NCBI GenBank assembly: GCA_023402505.1
Contig: JAEYGD010000119.1
Span: 1 to 34,772, forward strand
Origin: Actinomycetes bacterium
Lineage (GTDB): Bacteria > Actinomycetota > Actinomycetes > Mycobacteriales > Micromonosporaceae
Direction of reading: 5' to 3'
Length of the DNA: 34,772 nt
The position numbers and the translations under genes are program-made. Positions 21,830-30,002 of the stretch are shown piece by piece (within the stretch, counting starts at the first letter, position 1; each line of letters begins with the position of its first letter). Below the pieces are notes generated by a model. The model was given only the letters and a program-made list of their open reading frames with translations. It was not told where the DNA came from and did not search any database.

Positions 21830-22768
21830 GTGTCCAAGTCTAGCCCTCGCCGGTTCGCCGGCAAGTCAACCGGAATGGTGACGGTCATCGAGGCCAGGGT
21901 TCACCGTTCCTCGGCACGCCGCGCGAAGCTGGCGTTCATCCTCACGGCCGTCATCGTCGGCGTCCTCGCCGCTGTGGTGGCCGCGTCCTACTGGCACCCG
22001 ATCGTGGCTCTGATCGTCGGTGCCTTCGTCGGCGTCCCCTGCGGTGCCGTCGTCTGGCTGCTCGTACGCATCTGGCCGGTGCTGCGGCTGCTCTGGTGGT
22101 GGGCCACCGAAATCCTGTTGGCCGTGGCGCTGCTGACCGTATGGGTGCAGCTGGCCAACCACACCTCAACCGTGGTGATGCTGATCGTCGTCGCCCTGGT
22201 CGTCGGCGTCCCCGCCGCCATCGGCAAGGTTCGCCGCCAGATCAAGGCGTGGGCGTGGTGCCTGATCGTCCGGCATCGACTGCGCGTGTGTTTCGCGCAG
22301 TTCATCATCGCCAACCAGTCCGGCAGCCTGCCGCTGATCCTGTGGGCCCGCCCGACCCCGGTCGGTGAGCGGGTCTGGGTGTACCTGCGTCCCGGCCTGT
22401 CGGCCAAGGACCTGGAATCCCGCCTCGACAAGATCGCCGTGACCTGTCACGCCTCCACCGTGCTCATCGAGCGCGCCTCGGAGACCAACGCCGCGTACCT
22501 GCGGTTCGACATCAAGCGCCGTGAGGTGCTCACCGCCAACGTCAACTCGCCGCTGGTCGACCAGATCGACCGAACGGCACCCGTCTCGGCATCGCCGCTG
22601 ACGGTCCCCACTGCCCTGGACCTGCCGGACGTCGACGCCCCGACGATCACCCTCCCGGCCCAGGGCAAACCCGCCACCAAGAAGCCGCCGGCCGCCACGG
22701 CCAACGGCAGCAAGCCCGCGGCTTCCTCGTCGTCGACGCCCGAGGACGACGTTTCCGACTGGATCTGA
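21830..22768 (+). CDS. membrane subunit of a split FtsK/TraB-type translocase
   Basis: 312 residues from GTG 21830, fixed by GGGAGGA at 21817-21823. Four membrane helices are seen at about 34-52, 57-79, 87-108 and 112-131. The cytoplasmic part has a small alpha/beta domain (LPLILWARPTPVGERVWVYLRPG, CHASTVLIERASETNAAYLRFDIKRREVL) of the kind that precedes the motor in TraSA/TraB proteins, then a Pro/Ala/Ser-rich disordered tail ending DDVSDWI. The very next gene encodes the motor domain alone, so the usual single-chain transfer protein appears divided into two. It would form the membrane pore or anchor for double-stranded DNA transfer at hyphal contacts. Function is inferred from topology and neighbour. 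Confidence 0.72.
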   Translation: MSKSSPRRFAGKSTGMVTVIEARVHRSSARRAKLAFILTAVIVGVLAAVVAASYWHPIVALIVGAFVGVPCGAVVWLLVRIWPVLRLLWWWATEILLAVALLTVWVQLANHTSTVVMLIVVALVVGVPAAIGKVRRQIKAWAWCLIVRHRLRVCFAQFIIANQSGSLPLILWARPTPVGERVWVYLRPGLSAKDLESRLDKIAVTCHASTVLIERASETNAAYLRFDIKRREVLTANVNSPLVDQIDRTAPVSASPLTVPTALDLPDVDAPTITLPAQGKPATKKPPAATANGSKPAASSSSTPEDDVSDWI

Positions 22769-22787
22769 CCTCAACCCGAACCGGGAC

Positions 22788-22825
22788 GCGAGGAGCCATA
22801 GCGGCTCGTTCGTGTGGCTTCTCGC
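22788..22825. promoter_or_regulatory. 11-bp stem-loop between the two translocase genes
   Basis: GCGAGGAGCCA (22788-22798) pairs with TGGCTTCTCGC (22815-22825), with one G-U pair and a 16-nt loop. It lies between the stop at 22768 and the AAGGAGG at 22841. It could be an attenuator or RNA stabiliser that sets the ratio of the two subunits. Confidence 0.55.
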
Positions 22826-22855
22826 GCCCACCAACCGCCCAAGGAGGGCAACACC

Positions 22856-23725
22856 ATGACCACCACGGCACCCGCCCCAAGCAGCGGCGTTCCGGTGGGT
22901 CCTGGCCTGTCGATGTTCGACCCGATCTTCATCGGCATCGACGAGTTCGGCCAGCCCGTCTACATCGACGTCATCTACCGCAACATCCTCATCGCCGGGG
23001 AACCGGGCGGCGGCAAGTCCGGCCTGGTCAACAACATCTGCGGCCACGGCGCGCTATGCGACAACACCCGCCTCGTGCTCTTCGACGCCAAACTCGTCGA
23101 ACTCGGCCCCTGGCGCGACCTCGCCGACGCCTTCATCGGCCCCGACATCGACCAGGGCATCGACGTGCTGCGCCGCCTCCTGGTCGTCGCCACCAACCGC
23201 TACACCTGGCTCCTGGCCAACCGGCGCCGCAAGCTCGCCGAAGGCGACGGCATGTCGGTCATCGTCACCATCATCGACGAACTCGCCATGTACTCCACCG
23301 TCCTGGGCACCAAAGCGCAGCAGGAAGAGTTCTCCACCCTGCTGCGCGGACTCGTCTCCCTCGGCCGCGCCTGCGGTATGCCCGTCGTCGCGGCCACCCA
23401 GCGGCCGTCGTGGGACATCATCCCGGCCTCGCTGCGGGACCTGTTCGGCTACCGGGCCGCGTTCCGCTGCACCAGCCTGAACAGCTCCAACATCATCCTC
23501 GGCCAGGGCTGGGCCGAGCAGGGCTACACCGCCTCCGACATCTCGCCCACCAACCAAGGCGCGGCCTACCTCCTGGCCGAAGGCGGCGTACCCCGCCGCA
23601 TCAAGGCCGCCTACCTCACCGACACCGACATCTACAACATCGCCGACTACGCGGCGTGGATTCGTCGGCCCGCCGGCAACACGCTCCCGACCCGCAACCC
23701 GACCGACTGGGAGGCCGTGGCATGA
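22856..23725 (+). CDS. FtsK/SpoIIIE-type DNA translocase motor (Tra)
   Basis: 289 residues from ATG 22856, with AAGGAGG at 22841-22847. The P-loop is GEPGGGKS (48-55) and the Walker B is VIVTIIDE (135-142, D141 and E142). RLVLFDAKLVELGPW follows the P-loop as in FtsK/TraB, and VAATQRPSWDIIPASLRDLF (179-198) matches the sensor region of this family. The protein is only the RecA-like motor: there is no membrane helix and no C-terminal winged-helix gamma domain of the kind TraB uses to read its clt sites. So site recognition and membrane anchoring must come from partners, the former perhaps from the small HTH or zinc proteins downstream. It should pump double-stranded DNA in conjugation. The stop overlaps the next start (ATGA). 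Confidence 0.93.
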   Translation: MTTTAPAPSSGVPVGPGLSMFDPIFIGIDEFGQPVYIDVIYRNILIAGEPGGGKSGLVNNICGHGALCDNTRLVLFDAKLVELGPWRDLADAFIGPDIDQGIDVLRRLLVVATNRYTWLLANRRRKLAEGDGMSVIVTIIDELAMYSTVLGTKAQQEEFSTLLRGLVSLGRACGMPVVAATQRPSWDIIPASLRDLFGYRAAFRCTSLNSSNIILGQGWAEQGYTASDISPTNQGAAYLLAEGGVPRRIKAAYLTDTDIYNIADYAAWIRRPAGNTLPTRNPTDWEAVA

Positions 23726-23931
23726 CCACCCGTGAACGCGCCTACGCCCGCGCGAACAACCAGAAGGCCGCGCAGTACGTCGAGCTGTGGATCGTCGCTG
23801 CGCCGTCCGAGATCGCGGCCATGGTCCAGGTCGCCTCGGCCAGCGGCCGACTCGTCTACGCCTCCGCACCGACCCCGATGGGCGGCGACGACACCCGCCA
23901 CCGCCGCTACCTGCGGCTGCGCACCCGATAG
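23722..23931 (+). CDS. small hypothetical protein (69 aa), coupled to the motor gene
   Basis: Starts at ATG 23722 inside the motor stop codon (ATGA overlap). 69 residues: a basic N-terminus (TTRERAYARANNQKAAQ), a short alpha/beta core (YVELWIVAAPSEIAAMVQVASASGRLVYAS) and an Arg-rich end (RHRRYLRLRTR). No known family is recognised. The basic ends suggest contact with nucleic acid or the motor. A stem-loop follows directly after its stop. Confidence 0.7.
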   Translation: MTTRERAYARANNQKAAQYVELWIVAAPSEIAAMVQVASASGRLVYASAPTPMGGDDTRHRRYLRLRTR

Positions 23932-23933
23932 CC

Positions 23934-23983
23934 GGTCGACAGGACCAGGTCACCGCCTGCCAGCAGAGCTGGTCCTGCCGACC
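23934..23983. promoter_or_regulatory. long stem-loop downstream of the 69-aa gene
   Basis: GGTCGACAGGACCAG (23934-23948) pairs with CTGGTCCTGCCGACC (23969-23983): fifteen positions with one A-C mismatch and a 20-nt loop. It begins two bases after the stop of the 69-aa gene and ends 35 bp before the next start. It could be a partial terminator or processing site within the operon. Confidence 0.65.
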
Positions 23984-24017
23984 ACCCACCAAGCCCATCT
24001 GAAAGGACGTGGCTGCC

Positions 24018-24464
24018 ATGAAGGCTACCCAGAAACCACCCACCACCGCGCCGGTCAACACTCCTGCTGACCTGCTGCGGATGGCTGCCCTCTACCTGCG
24101 CCGGCACGGCTGGCACCAGGGCACCTACTACAACAACCTCTTCCCCACCGACCACTCGACCCCGCCGGCCTGCGCCGCCGGGGCTATCGGCATCGCCTGC
24201 GCCGGCCGCAAGGTGGAGCACTTCTCCCAACTCGCCCCGGACGCTCTGGCCGACTACCTCGCCACCCTGGCTGCCTTCGTCGACTACCTCGACACTTCGT
24301 ACCCGCTGTTCCTCGTCGACGAGGACGGCTACGTGTGGGACGAACACACCTCCCCCTACTCGTGGAACGACGACCCGGCCCGGACCGCCGAGCAGGTCAT
24401 CACCGCCCTTGACGAGGCGGCTGACGAGTGGGACCGCCTCCACACCCAGGGAGGCGAGGACTGA
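24018..24464 (+). CDS. hypothetical protein, DUF6197-like pattern (148 aa)
   Basis: 148 residues from ATG 24018, chosen over GTG 24009 because the AAGGA at 24003-24007 is too close to the GTG. Sequence: a basic tail, a helix (ADLLRMAALYLRRHGWHQGTYYN), a cysteine-containing stretch (PACAAGAIGIACAGRK) and an acidic C-terminal half (DEDGYVWDEHTSPYSWNDD). The ACAxGAIGIA pattern and length recall the DUF6197 family common in actinobacterial plasmids; this comes from memory, not a search. No activity is known. Its stop overlaps the next start by one base (TGATG), so it belongs to the coupled operon. Confidence 0.72.
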   Translation: MKATQKPPTTAPVNTPADLLRMAALYLRRHGWHQGTYYNNLFPTDHSTPPACAAGAIGIACAGRKVEHFSQLAPDALADYLATLAAFVDYLDTSYPLFLVDEDGYVWDEHTSPYSWNDDPARTAEQVITALDEAADEWDRLHTQGGED

Positions 24465-24760
24465 TGTTCACCGTCAAGGCGTCCTTGACGCGCACCCCCC
24501 GCCCCAAGCGCCGGCAGGTCGTCGAGAATGACGAGTTCGCCGCGTTCGCCCGGCGCATCATCCGCGCCCACGGCCGCCGCGTCGCCACCGGCGACGTCGA
24601 AGCACTCCGCGACCTGGTCGCCCTGTCCGCCCAACTCGACGACGCCATCGGTGAAGCCGTCATCGGCCTTCGCGCCTTCGGCTACTCCTGGGCCGAAATC
24701 GGCACCCGGCTCGGCATCTCCAAGCAGGCCGCCCAGCAGCGCTGGGGAGGCCAGTCATGA
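24464..24760 (+). CDS. small helix-turn-helix protein (98 aa)
   Basis: ATG 24464 shares a base with the preceding TGA. After a basic N-terminus the protein is helical and ends with a clear helix-turn-helix, residues about 73-95 (GYSWAEIGTRLGISKQAAQQ), of the type seen in sigma-factor region 4 and small plasmid-borne DNA-binding proteins. It may regulate the operon or give the motor protein DNA specificity. The stop overlaps the next ATG (ATGA). Confidence 0.8.
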   Translation: MFTVKASLTRTPRPKRRQVVENDEFAAFARRIIRAHGRRVATGDVEALRDLVALSAQLDDAIGEAVIGLRAFGYSWAEIGTRLGISKQAAQQRWGGQS

Positions 24761-25167
24761 CCGACCTTCGCAGTCCCGACCTCGACGCCCTGGCCGAGCG
24801 TTCCGGTATCCGGGTCGAGTTCTACGACCCGGCCGGTACCCGCTACGGGTTTCCCACCTTCCCCTACCAGGCGGCTCCTTCCGGGTTGGCCACTCGGCGG
24901 CAACTGCGTGCCGCCGGCCTTCGCCCGGGTGGTCATGACCCAGTGGCTCAGATCCTGTGGCGGCACCGGTCACAGCGCCGCGTCGCCTACCTCTACCGCC
25001 TCGACCTTGCCGCCCCCAAACGCGTCGCCACCCCGGCCCAGCGGGAGGCGATCGGCAAGGCGTTGCGGGCTCGCCGTACCTGCCGCACCTGCGGCGTCGT
25101 GCGGCCCTACTACATCCCCCGCCGCTACGGCGAATGTCTCGACTGCCACGAAGGGAACCCGTCGTGA
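24757..25167 (+). CDS. RRQ-type zinc-ribbon protein (136 aa)
   Basis: 136 residues from ATG 24757, in ATGA overlap with the HTH gene. The middle has TRRQLRAAGLRPGGHDPVAQILWRH, a conserved basic motif common in small proteins of Streptomyces and Micromonospora plasmids. The C-terminus is a zinc ribbon with C109, C112, C127 and C130. Probably binds nucleic acid. I know no assigned function. The stop overlaps the next gene's GTG (GTGA). Confidence 0.78.
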   Translation: MTDLRSPDLDALAERSGIRVEFYDPAGTRYGFPTFPYQAAPSGLATRRQLRAAGLRPGGHDPVAQILWRHRSQRRVAYLYRLDLAAPKRVATPAQREAIGKALRARRTCRTCGVVRPYYIPRRYGECLDCHEGNPS

Positions 25168-25460
25168 GCTTCCACCTTGCCGACCCCTGCGTGTGGTGCA
25201 TCGAGGGCAACACCCCCGCCGGCATCCACGACATCCTCGGCCCGGTCTACAAGCCCTGCCCGGCCTGCTTCGCCCGCTGCCTGCTCTGTGAGGGCGAGGG
25301 CCTGTTCCCGGCCGACTTCACCTGCCTGCCCTGCTTCCGGCAGCAACTCGCCGCCCAGGGCCTGGCCCCGATCATGTGCGCCCACTGCGCGGGCGTGGTC
25401 GACCTCATCCCCCTCGACACCCTTCCCGCCGCTGCGGAGGTGACTCCCCATGCCCACTGA
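25164..25460 (+). CDS. cysteine-rich five-CxxC zinc protein (98 aa)
   Basis: 98 residues from GTG 25164 (GTGA overlap). It carries five CxxC motifs: C9/C12, C32/C35, C39/C42, C54/C57 and C72/C75. This would bind two zinc ions with one pair left over, or two and a half rubredoxin-like knuckles. There is little else of note in the sequence. It overlaps the next gene by 11 bases. No family recognised; it is found between a zinc ribbon and a Spd-like membrane gene and may be part of a DNA-processing complex. Confidence 0.75.
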   Translation: MSFHLADPCVWCIEGNTPAGIHDILGPVYKPCPACFARCLLCEGEGLFPADFTCLPCFRQQLAAQGLAPIMCAHCAGVVDLIPLDTLPAAAEVTPHAH

Positions 25461-26289
25461 CCCGCACACCGTCACCGAACAGTTCGCCGCCGAGTACGCC
25501 CGCAACGCCGTGCCCACCATGCTCAAAGCAATCGCCTCCATCAAGCGCTACAACCGATTCGTCCTGCTCGGCGCACTCGCCACCAGCTACCTGCACCAGG
25601 CCCACTACCTGTGGACCCAGAACGCCGGCTACTTCGCCTACCTGGTACCGCTGATCTTCGACGCCGCCATGGTGTCCATGCTGACCGTCGTCCGCACCTC
25701 CGGCATCGCCCGCGATGCCAAGCGCGGAGCACTGGTCGTGTTCTCCGGTGCCGCGCTGCTGTCGGCCACCATCAACTTCGCCTCACCCGGCAGCCTCGGC
25801 CTGCGCCTGGTCTTCGCCCTGGTCGTCGTCCTCGTCATCGGCGTCGAACTCGTCGCCGGACGCATCCGACCCGACTTCGCCGCCATCGAAGCCGAAGCCT
25901 CAGCCCTCCTGACCGCCGCCCGCGACCTCGCGGCCAAGAACGAACCCACCACCCAACCCACCGACGACGCCACCGCTGGCGTCGCCCAGCTCGTCAACGA
26001 ACCGCCGGCTTCGGCTCCTATCGTCGACACCCAGCCGGCTGCGCCGGCCGTCATCGAGGCACCCGTCAACCCGGTGCCGATCACCAAGCCGGACGTGCCG
26101 GCACACCTGGTCCCCACCGCCCGCTTCGTCATCGGCCGCCACCAGCAGAGCACCGGCCGACCCATCACCACCGACGAACTCGCCAGCCTGCTCTCCGTCA
26201 CCCCGGACATCGCCCGGGAACTCCTGCACACCCTCGGCGAACCCGTCACCGCCGTCAACGGCACCCCCGTCACTGGTGGTGCCCGATGA
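25450..26289 (+). CDS. Spd/DUF2637-like membrane protein with C-terminal winged-helix-like region
   Basis: 279 residues from ATG 25450, overlapping the previous gene. Four membrane helices at about 36-53, 61-81, 93-110 and 117-137 match the DUF2637 type found in spread (Spd) proteins of Streptomyces plasmids and AICEs, which help intramycelial spread of transferred DNA. A Pro/Ala-rich linker follows, and residues about 210-275 contain GRPITTDELASLLSVTPDIARELL, a helix-turn-helix-like pattern. So it may bind DNA at the membrane. The stop overlaps the next start (ATGA). Confidence 0.75.
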   Translation: MPTDPHTVTEQFAAEYARNAVPTMLKAIASIKRYNRFVLLGALATSYLHQAHYLWTQNAGYFAYLVPLIFDAAMVSMLTVVRTSGIARDAKRGALVVFSGAALLSATINFASPGSLGLRLVFALVVVLVIGVELVAGRIRPDFAAIEAEASALLTAARDLAAKNEPTTQPTDDATAGVAQLVNEPPASAPIVDTQPAAPAVIEAPVNPVPITKPDVPAHLVPTARFVIGRHQQSTGRPITTDELASLLSVTPDIARELLHTLGEPVTAVNGTPVTGGAR

Positions 26290-26555
26290 CCATCCACGTC
26301 GTCGACATCGAAACCACCCTCCACACCTGCCCGGCCTGGCCCGGCGAGCCGCACATCTACGACACCCGACGCACCGTCATCCACATCATCCCCGGCGGAC
26401 CCTGCCGGACACCGATCACCATCCACTGCGGCCAGGTGACCACCACCATCCCCTGCTACCGGCACGAACCGGCCGACCGCCAATGCGGCGCCTGCCGACT
26501 CATCGTCACCCAACACACCATCACCACCCGGCACCTCGACGAGGTGGCCGCCTGA
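26286..26555 (+). CDS. small hypothetical protein, His/Cys-rich (89 aa)
   Basis: 89 residues from ATG 26286 (ATGA overlap with the previous gene). It is rich in His, Thr and Cys: THLHTCPAW-like start, PGGPCRTPITIHCGQ, IPCYRHEP and QCGACRLI. The five cysteines and many histidines could bind metal. The last base pairs overlap the rep start (TGATG). Unknown function; the tight coupling to rep suggests a role in replication or its control. Confidence 0.7.
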   Translation: MTIHVVDIETTLHTCPAWPGEPHIYDTRRTVIHIIPGGPCRTPITIHCGQVTTTIPCYRHEPADRQCGACRLIVTQHTITTRHLDEVAA

Positions 26556-28339
26556 TGGCGTCGACGCTGGACCTCACACCCCGGACCGCTCTGGCCCGGG
26601 GTGTGGGCTCGAACGCCGACACCACACCCGTCTACGGCTACACCGCCGCCGGCTCCGCCTTCTTACGCGCGACTCAGCCGAACTACTTCGGTTGGCTGGA
26701 ACACGTCCGCGCCGCCGCCGGCTGCACCCGACCGATCCGGCTCGCCGGTAGCTTGCTCACCGTCGAGCCTGGCACCGGACGTGTTGTGGACGAACGACAC
26801 ACCGACGCCATGCCCGACGCCGCCATCTACAAGGCCTGCGGCAACCGCCGATCCCGCGTGTGTCCGGCCTGCGCACAGACGTACCAGCGCGACGCCTTCC
26901 AACTCCTGCGCGCCGGCCTGATCGGCGGCAAAGGCGTCCCCGAGACGGTTGCGCAGCATCCGGCCGTGTTCGCCACCTTCACCGCGCCGTCGTTCGGCAC
27001 CGTTCACGCGCGGGTAGTCAAGCGGCACACGTGCGGCAACCGACGGCGCTGCGACTGCCGCGCCGAACCCTGCCACGCCCGCCGCAACCTCGGCCTCTGC
27101 TCCCACGGCCGGCCCGCCGTCTGCTGGGCCCGACATGAGTCCGGGGACGCGGTGCTCGGTCAGCCGCTGTGCCTGGACTGCTACGACCACGACCACCAAA
27201 TCGTCTGGAACATCTTCTCCGGCGAGCTGTGGCACCGCACCAAACAAGCCGCGGAACGCCACCTAGCCAAACTCGCCCGCCGACGCGGCATCCCCCGCGT
27301 TGAGATCATCAGCGAATCCGGGCGCATCCGGAAGGTCCCCCCGGTTCGGCTGTCGCCCGGCAAGGTCGCCGAACTGCAAGCACGGGGAGCGGTGCACTTC
27401 CACGCCATCGCCCGCCTCGACGGCGTCGACGGCTTGGACCCGAACGCCGTCGTCCCCCCACCCGCCGGGTTCACCGTCACCGACCTCGTCGACGCGCTCC
27501 GGCACGCCGCCGGCCAAATCGCCTTCCACAGCCCGTCGCATCCGGACCGGCCCGAGGGCTGGCCGATCGCCTGGGGCGAGCAGGTCGACCTTGAGCCGAT
27601 CGCCACCGATGGCACGGGTGAGGTCACCGATGGGATGGTCGCCGGTTACCTTGCCAAGTACGCCACCAAGAGCACCGAGGCCACCGGGCACACCTCCACC
27701 CGCCTGACCGCCGACACCATCGGCGACTACGCCGACCCCGACGGCGACCACACCGCCCGCCTCATCGACGCCTGCTGGCGCATCGGCCGACCCACCCGCA
27801 CACCCGTGCCCCTGTCCCAGCGGCCCAGCGACCCCCGACCCACGCCCGGCTTCGTCCAGCCGTGGGCGTGCCCAGACTGCGGCACCCACACCCGATACGC
27901 CGCCTGCCCGGTCTGCGTGGCCGACCGTCAAGCCGCCCTTGACGCCCAACCGGCCAGTAGACCCGAACCCGGCCCGTATGCCCGGCTACGCCGCTGGGCG
28001 CACATGCTCGGCTACGGCGGGCACTTCCTCACCAAGGGCCGCCGCTACTCGGTGACCTTCCGGCTCCTGCGGGACACCCGCGCCACCTACAGGCGGCACG
28101 AGCACGACCACCAGGCCGACGAACACAGTGGCCTCCGGGCCGTCGACCACCTCGACGACGACGCCACCCTCATCGTCGGCACCCTCACCTTCGCCGGCGT
28201 CGGCTGGCACACCACCGGAGACGCACTCCTCGCCAACACCGCCGCCGCCATGGCACGAGAGCGACGAAGCGCCGGCCGCGAAGAACTCGCCCACGAACTC
28301 AGCACCGCCCCCGCCGGCACCGCGCCGGTCGCCGCTTGA
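26555..28339 (+). CDS. RepSA-like HUH rolling-circle replication initiator
   Basis: 594 residues from ATG 26555 (TGATG overlap). An N-terminal region with ACGNRRSRVCPACAQTYQRDAF (94-115; C95, C103, C106) and further Cys clusters looks like zinc binding. The HUH motif is VHFHAIARLD (H281, H283). The nicking motif is GYLAKYATKST with two tyrosines four apart (Y365 and Y369), very like the YVAKYVNK motif of phage phiX174 protein A. Thus it is a two-tyrosine HUH endonuclease that nicks the double-strand origin and starts rolling-circle replication after excision, as RepSA does in pSAM2. The C-terminal third has another CxxC pair (CPDCGTHTRYAACPVC). The stop is followed by AGGAGG for xis. The origin itself was not located. 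Confidence 0.92.
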   Translation: MASTLDLTPRTALARGVGSNADTTPVYGYTAAGSAFLRATQPNYFGWLEHVRAAAGCTRPIRLAGSLLTVEPGTGRVVDERHTDAMPDAAIYKACGNRRSRVCPACAQTYQRDAFQLLRAGLIGGKGVPETVAQHPAVFATFTAPSFGTVHARVVKRHTCGNRRRCDCRAEPCHARRNLGLCSHGRPAVCWARHESGDAVLGQPLCLDCYDHDHQIVWNIFSGELWHRTKQAAERHLAKLARRRGIPRVEIISESGRIRKVPPVRLSPGKVAELQARGAVHFHAIARLDGVDGLDPNAVVPPPAGFTVTDLVDALRHAAGQIAFHSPSHPDRPEGWPIAWGEQVDLEPIATDGTGEVTDGMVAGYLAKYATKSTEATGHTSTRLTADTIGDYADPDGDHTARLIDACWRIGRPTRTPVPLSQRPSDPRPTPGFVQPWACPDCGTHTRYAACPVCVADRQAALDAQPASRPEPGPYARLRRWAHMLGYGGHFLTKGRRYSVTFRLLRDTRATYRRHEHDHQADEHSGLRAVDHLDDDATLIVGTLTFAGVGWHTTGDALLANTAAAMARERRSAGREELAHELSTAPAGTAPVAA

Positions 28340-28365
28340 ACCGAACAGGAGGAAGGACTCTGACG

Positions 28366-28554
28366 GTGGACGACGAACTGATGACCGTTCCGGAGGTGCT
28401 CGCCACGCTCAACAATGTGTCACGCCGGACGTTCTACCGGTGGCGGGAACTCGGCATCGCCCCGGCCTGCATCCGGCTTCCCAACGGGGAGCTTCGGATA
28501 TCGAAGAGGGATCTCCGGATCTGGCTGGAGCAGCGGCGCGAGGTGGCGGCGTGA
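28366..28554 (+). CDS. xis: excisionase (Xis), winged-helix DNA-binding protein
   Basis: 62 residues from GTG 28366, after AGGAGGAAGG (28347-28356); a TTG at 28336 overlapping the rep stop is an alternative giving 72 residues. The sequence TVPEVLATLNNVSRRTFYRWRELG is a MerR/Xis-type helix-turn-helix, followed by the wing (RLPNGELRISKRDLRIWLEQ). Such small proteins bend DNA at the att site and direct the integrase toward excision. The gene overlaps int by GTGA, the usual AICE arrangement. Confidence 0.92.
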   Translation: MDDELMTVPEVLATLNNVSRRTFYRWRELGIAPACIRLPNGELRISKRDLRIWLEQRREVAA

Positions 28555-30002
28555 AGTCTCATCGCGTCCGGATCTGGGCAATCAAGACCAACACCGCCGA
28601 CGGCGCCCGGTCGAAGAAGGCCAAGCGGTCGTACACCGTTCGGTGGGTCGTGGCTGGCCGCGAGAAGTCCCGCACGTTCGTCACGCGGGCACTGGCCGAC
28701 AGCTTCCGCTCCAACCTGATGCAAGCCGCCAACCAGGGCGAGGGGTTCGACATCGACACCGGGCTACCGGACTCGATGACAGAGACCCCGGCCGCTGTGA
28801 CGTGGCTGGACTTCGCCAAGAAGTACGTCGACATGAAGTGGTCGGGCGCTGCGGCCAAGTCGCGCGACAGCATGACGGAGTCGCTTGCCAGCGTCACCGC
28901 GGCGCTGGTCAAGGACGCTCCCGGACGACCGCCGGTCAAGCTGCTGCGCCAAGCGCTGCGCAACTACGTGCTGCCGCCGCCAGCTCGTGGCCTGGAGATG
29001 CCGCCGGAGGTTGCTGACGCGGTGCGCTGGCTATGCCACGCTTCCCTGCCGCTGCCTGATCTCCGGGAGGCGGGGACCGTTCGCGCTGCGCTCGACGTCC
29101 TGGTGGTGAAGCTCGACGGGATGCCGGCCGCCGCGACCACCGTACGTCGGAAGCGGTCCGTGTTCTACAACGCGCTTCAATACGCGGTCGAGCTGGAAGA
29201 GTTGGAGTTCAACCCGGTCGACAAGCTACGTGTGCGATCGCAGCGGCAGAAGATTGCCGAGGTCATCGATCGCAGGGTGGTCGTCAACCAGCGCCAGGCG
29301 TCGGAACTGCTGATCGCGGTCACCTACGTCGGCCAGCGGGGACGGAAGGCAAAGCGTGGTGAGCGCCTGGTCGCGTTCTTCGCCTGCCTGTACTTCGCCG
29401 CACTCCGTCCGGCAGAGGCGTTGGCGCTGCGAGAGCAGGACTGCGATCTACCCGAGAAGGGATGGGGTCGGCTGACGCTGGCCAGGAGCCGACCACAGGC
29501 GGGCAGGCGGTGGACCGACAGCGGCGAGGTTCACGACGACCGGGGCCTGAAGCACCGAGCCGAGGACGAGCCGCGTGGCGTGCCGATCCCGCCCGCGCTC
29601 GTGAAGATCCTGCGGCAGCACATCGAGCGGTTCGGTGTCGCCAAGGACGGTCGCCTGTTTCAGAGCGAGCGGGGCAATGTCGTGGCGGCCTCGACGTACT
29701 CGCGCGTCTGGGATGAGGCGCGTCGACTGGCGCTGACACCGCGCCAGGTTGACTCTCCGCTCGCTGGTCGGCCGTACGACCTGCGGCATGCCGCTGTGTC
29801 GCTGTGGCTCAACGCTGGGGTTCCAGCGACCGAGGTAGCCGACCGGGCCGGGCACTCCGTGGACGTACTGCTGAAGGTCTACGCCAAGTGCATCGACGGC
29901 GCGGAGGCCACCGTCAATGACCGGATCGCTGAGGCTCTGACCGGGATGGCGTGGCCGTATGATGGTCGCCGTTCCGGATCTTGCCTCAGCCGTGTCGGCT
30001 GA
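28551..30002 (+). CDS. int: tyrosine site-specific integrase (Int)
   Basis: 483 residues from GTG 28551 (GTGA overlap with xis). An N-terminal arm-binding region (KRSYTVRWVVAGREKSRTF) is followed by a SAM-like core-binding domain and the catalytic domain. Catalytic residues: R286 (AALRPAEAL), R412-H413 (YDLRHAAVS), H435 (RAGHS) and Y444 (KVYAK). The Tyr at 409 stands where many integrases have His, common in the actinobacterial branch. It recombines attP with the tRNA-Arg 3' end; its gene ends 145 bp before attR. The last 11 codons contain one of the putative arm-site repeats (29971-29986), so the C-terminus is encoded by att DNA. Confidence 0.95.
   Translation: MKSHRVRIWAIKTNTADGARSKKAKRSYTVRWVVAGREKSRTFVTRALADSFRSNLMQAANQGEGFDIDTGLPDSMTETPAAVTWLDFAKKYVDMKWSGAAAKSRDSMTESLASVTAALVKDAPGRPPVKLLRQALRNYVLPPPARGLEMPPEVADAVRWLCHASLPLPDLREAGTVRAALDVLVVKLDGMPAAATTVRRKRSVFYNALQYAVELEELEFNPVDKLRVRSQRQKIAEVIDRRVVVNQRQASELLIAVTYVGQRGRKAKRGERLVAFFACLYFAALRPAEALALREQDCDLPEKGWGRLTLARSRPQAGRRWTDSGEVHDDRGLKHRAEDEPRGVPIPPALVKILRQHIERFGVAKDGRLFQSERGNVVAASTYSRVWDEARRLALTPRQVDSPLAGRPYDLRHAAVSLWLNAGVPATEVADRAGHSVDVLLKVYAKCIDGAEATVNDRIAEALTGMAWPYDGRRSGSCLSRVG

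Noticed and set aside
24464..25167. Toxin-antitoxin pair
   Set aside because: The HTH and zinc-ribbon proteins are embedded in a long coupled operon and neither resembles a known toxin.
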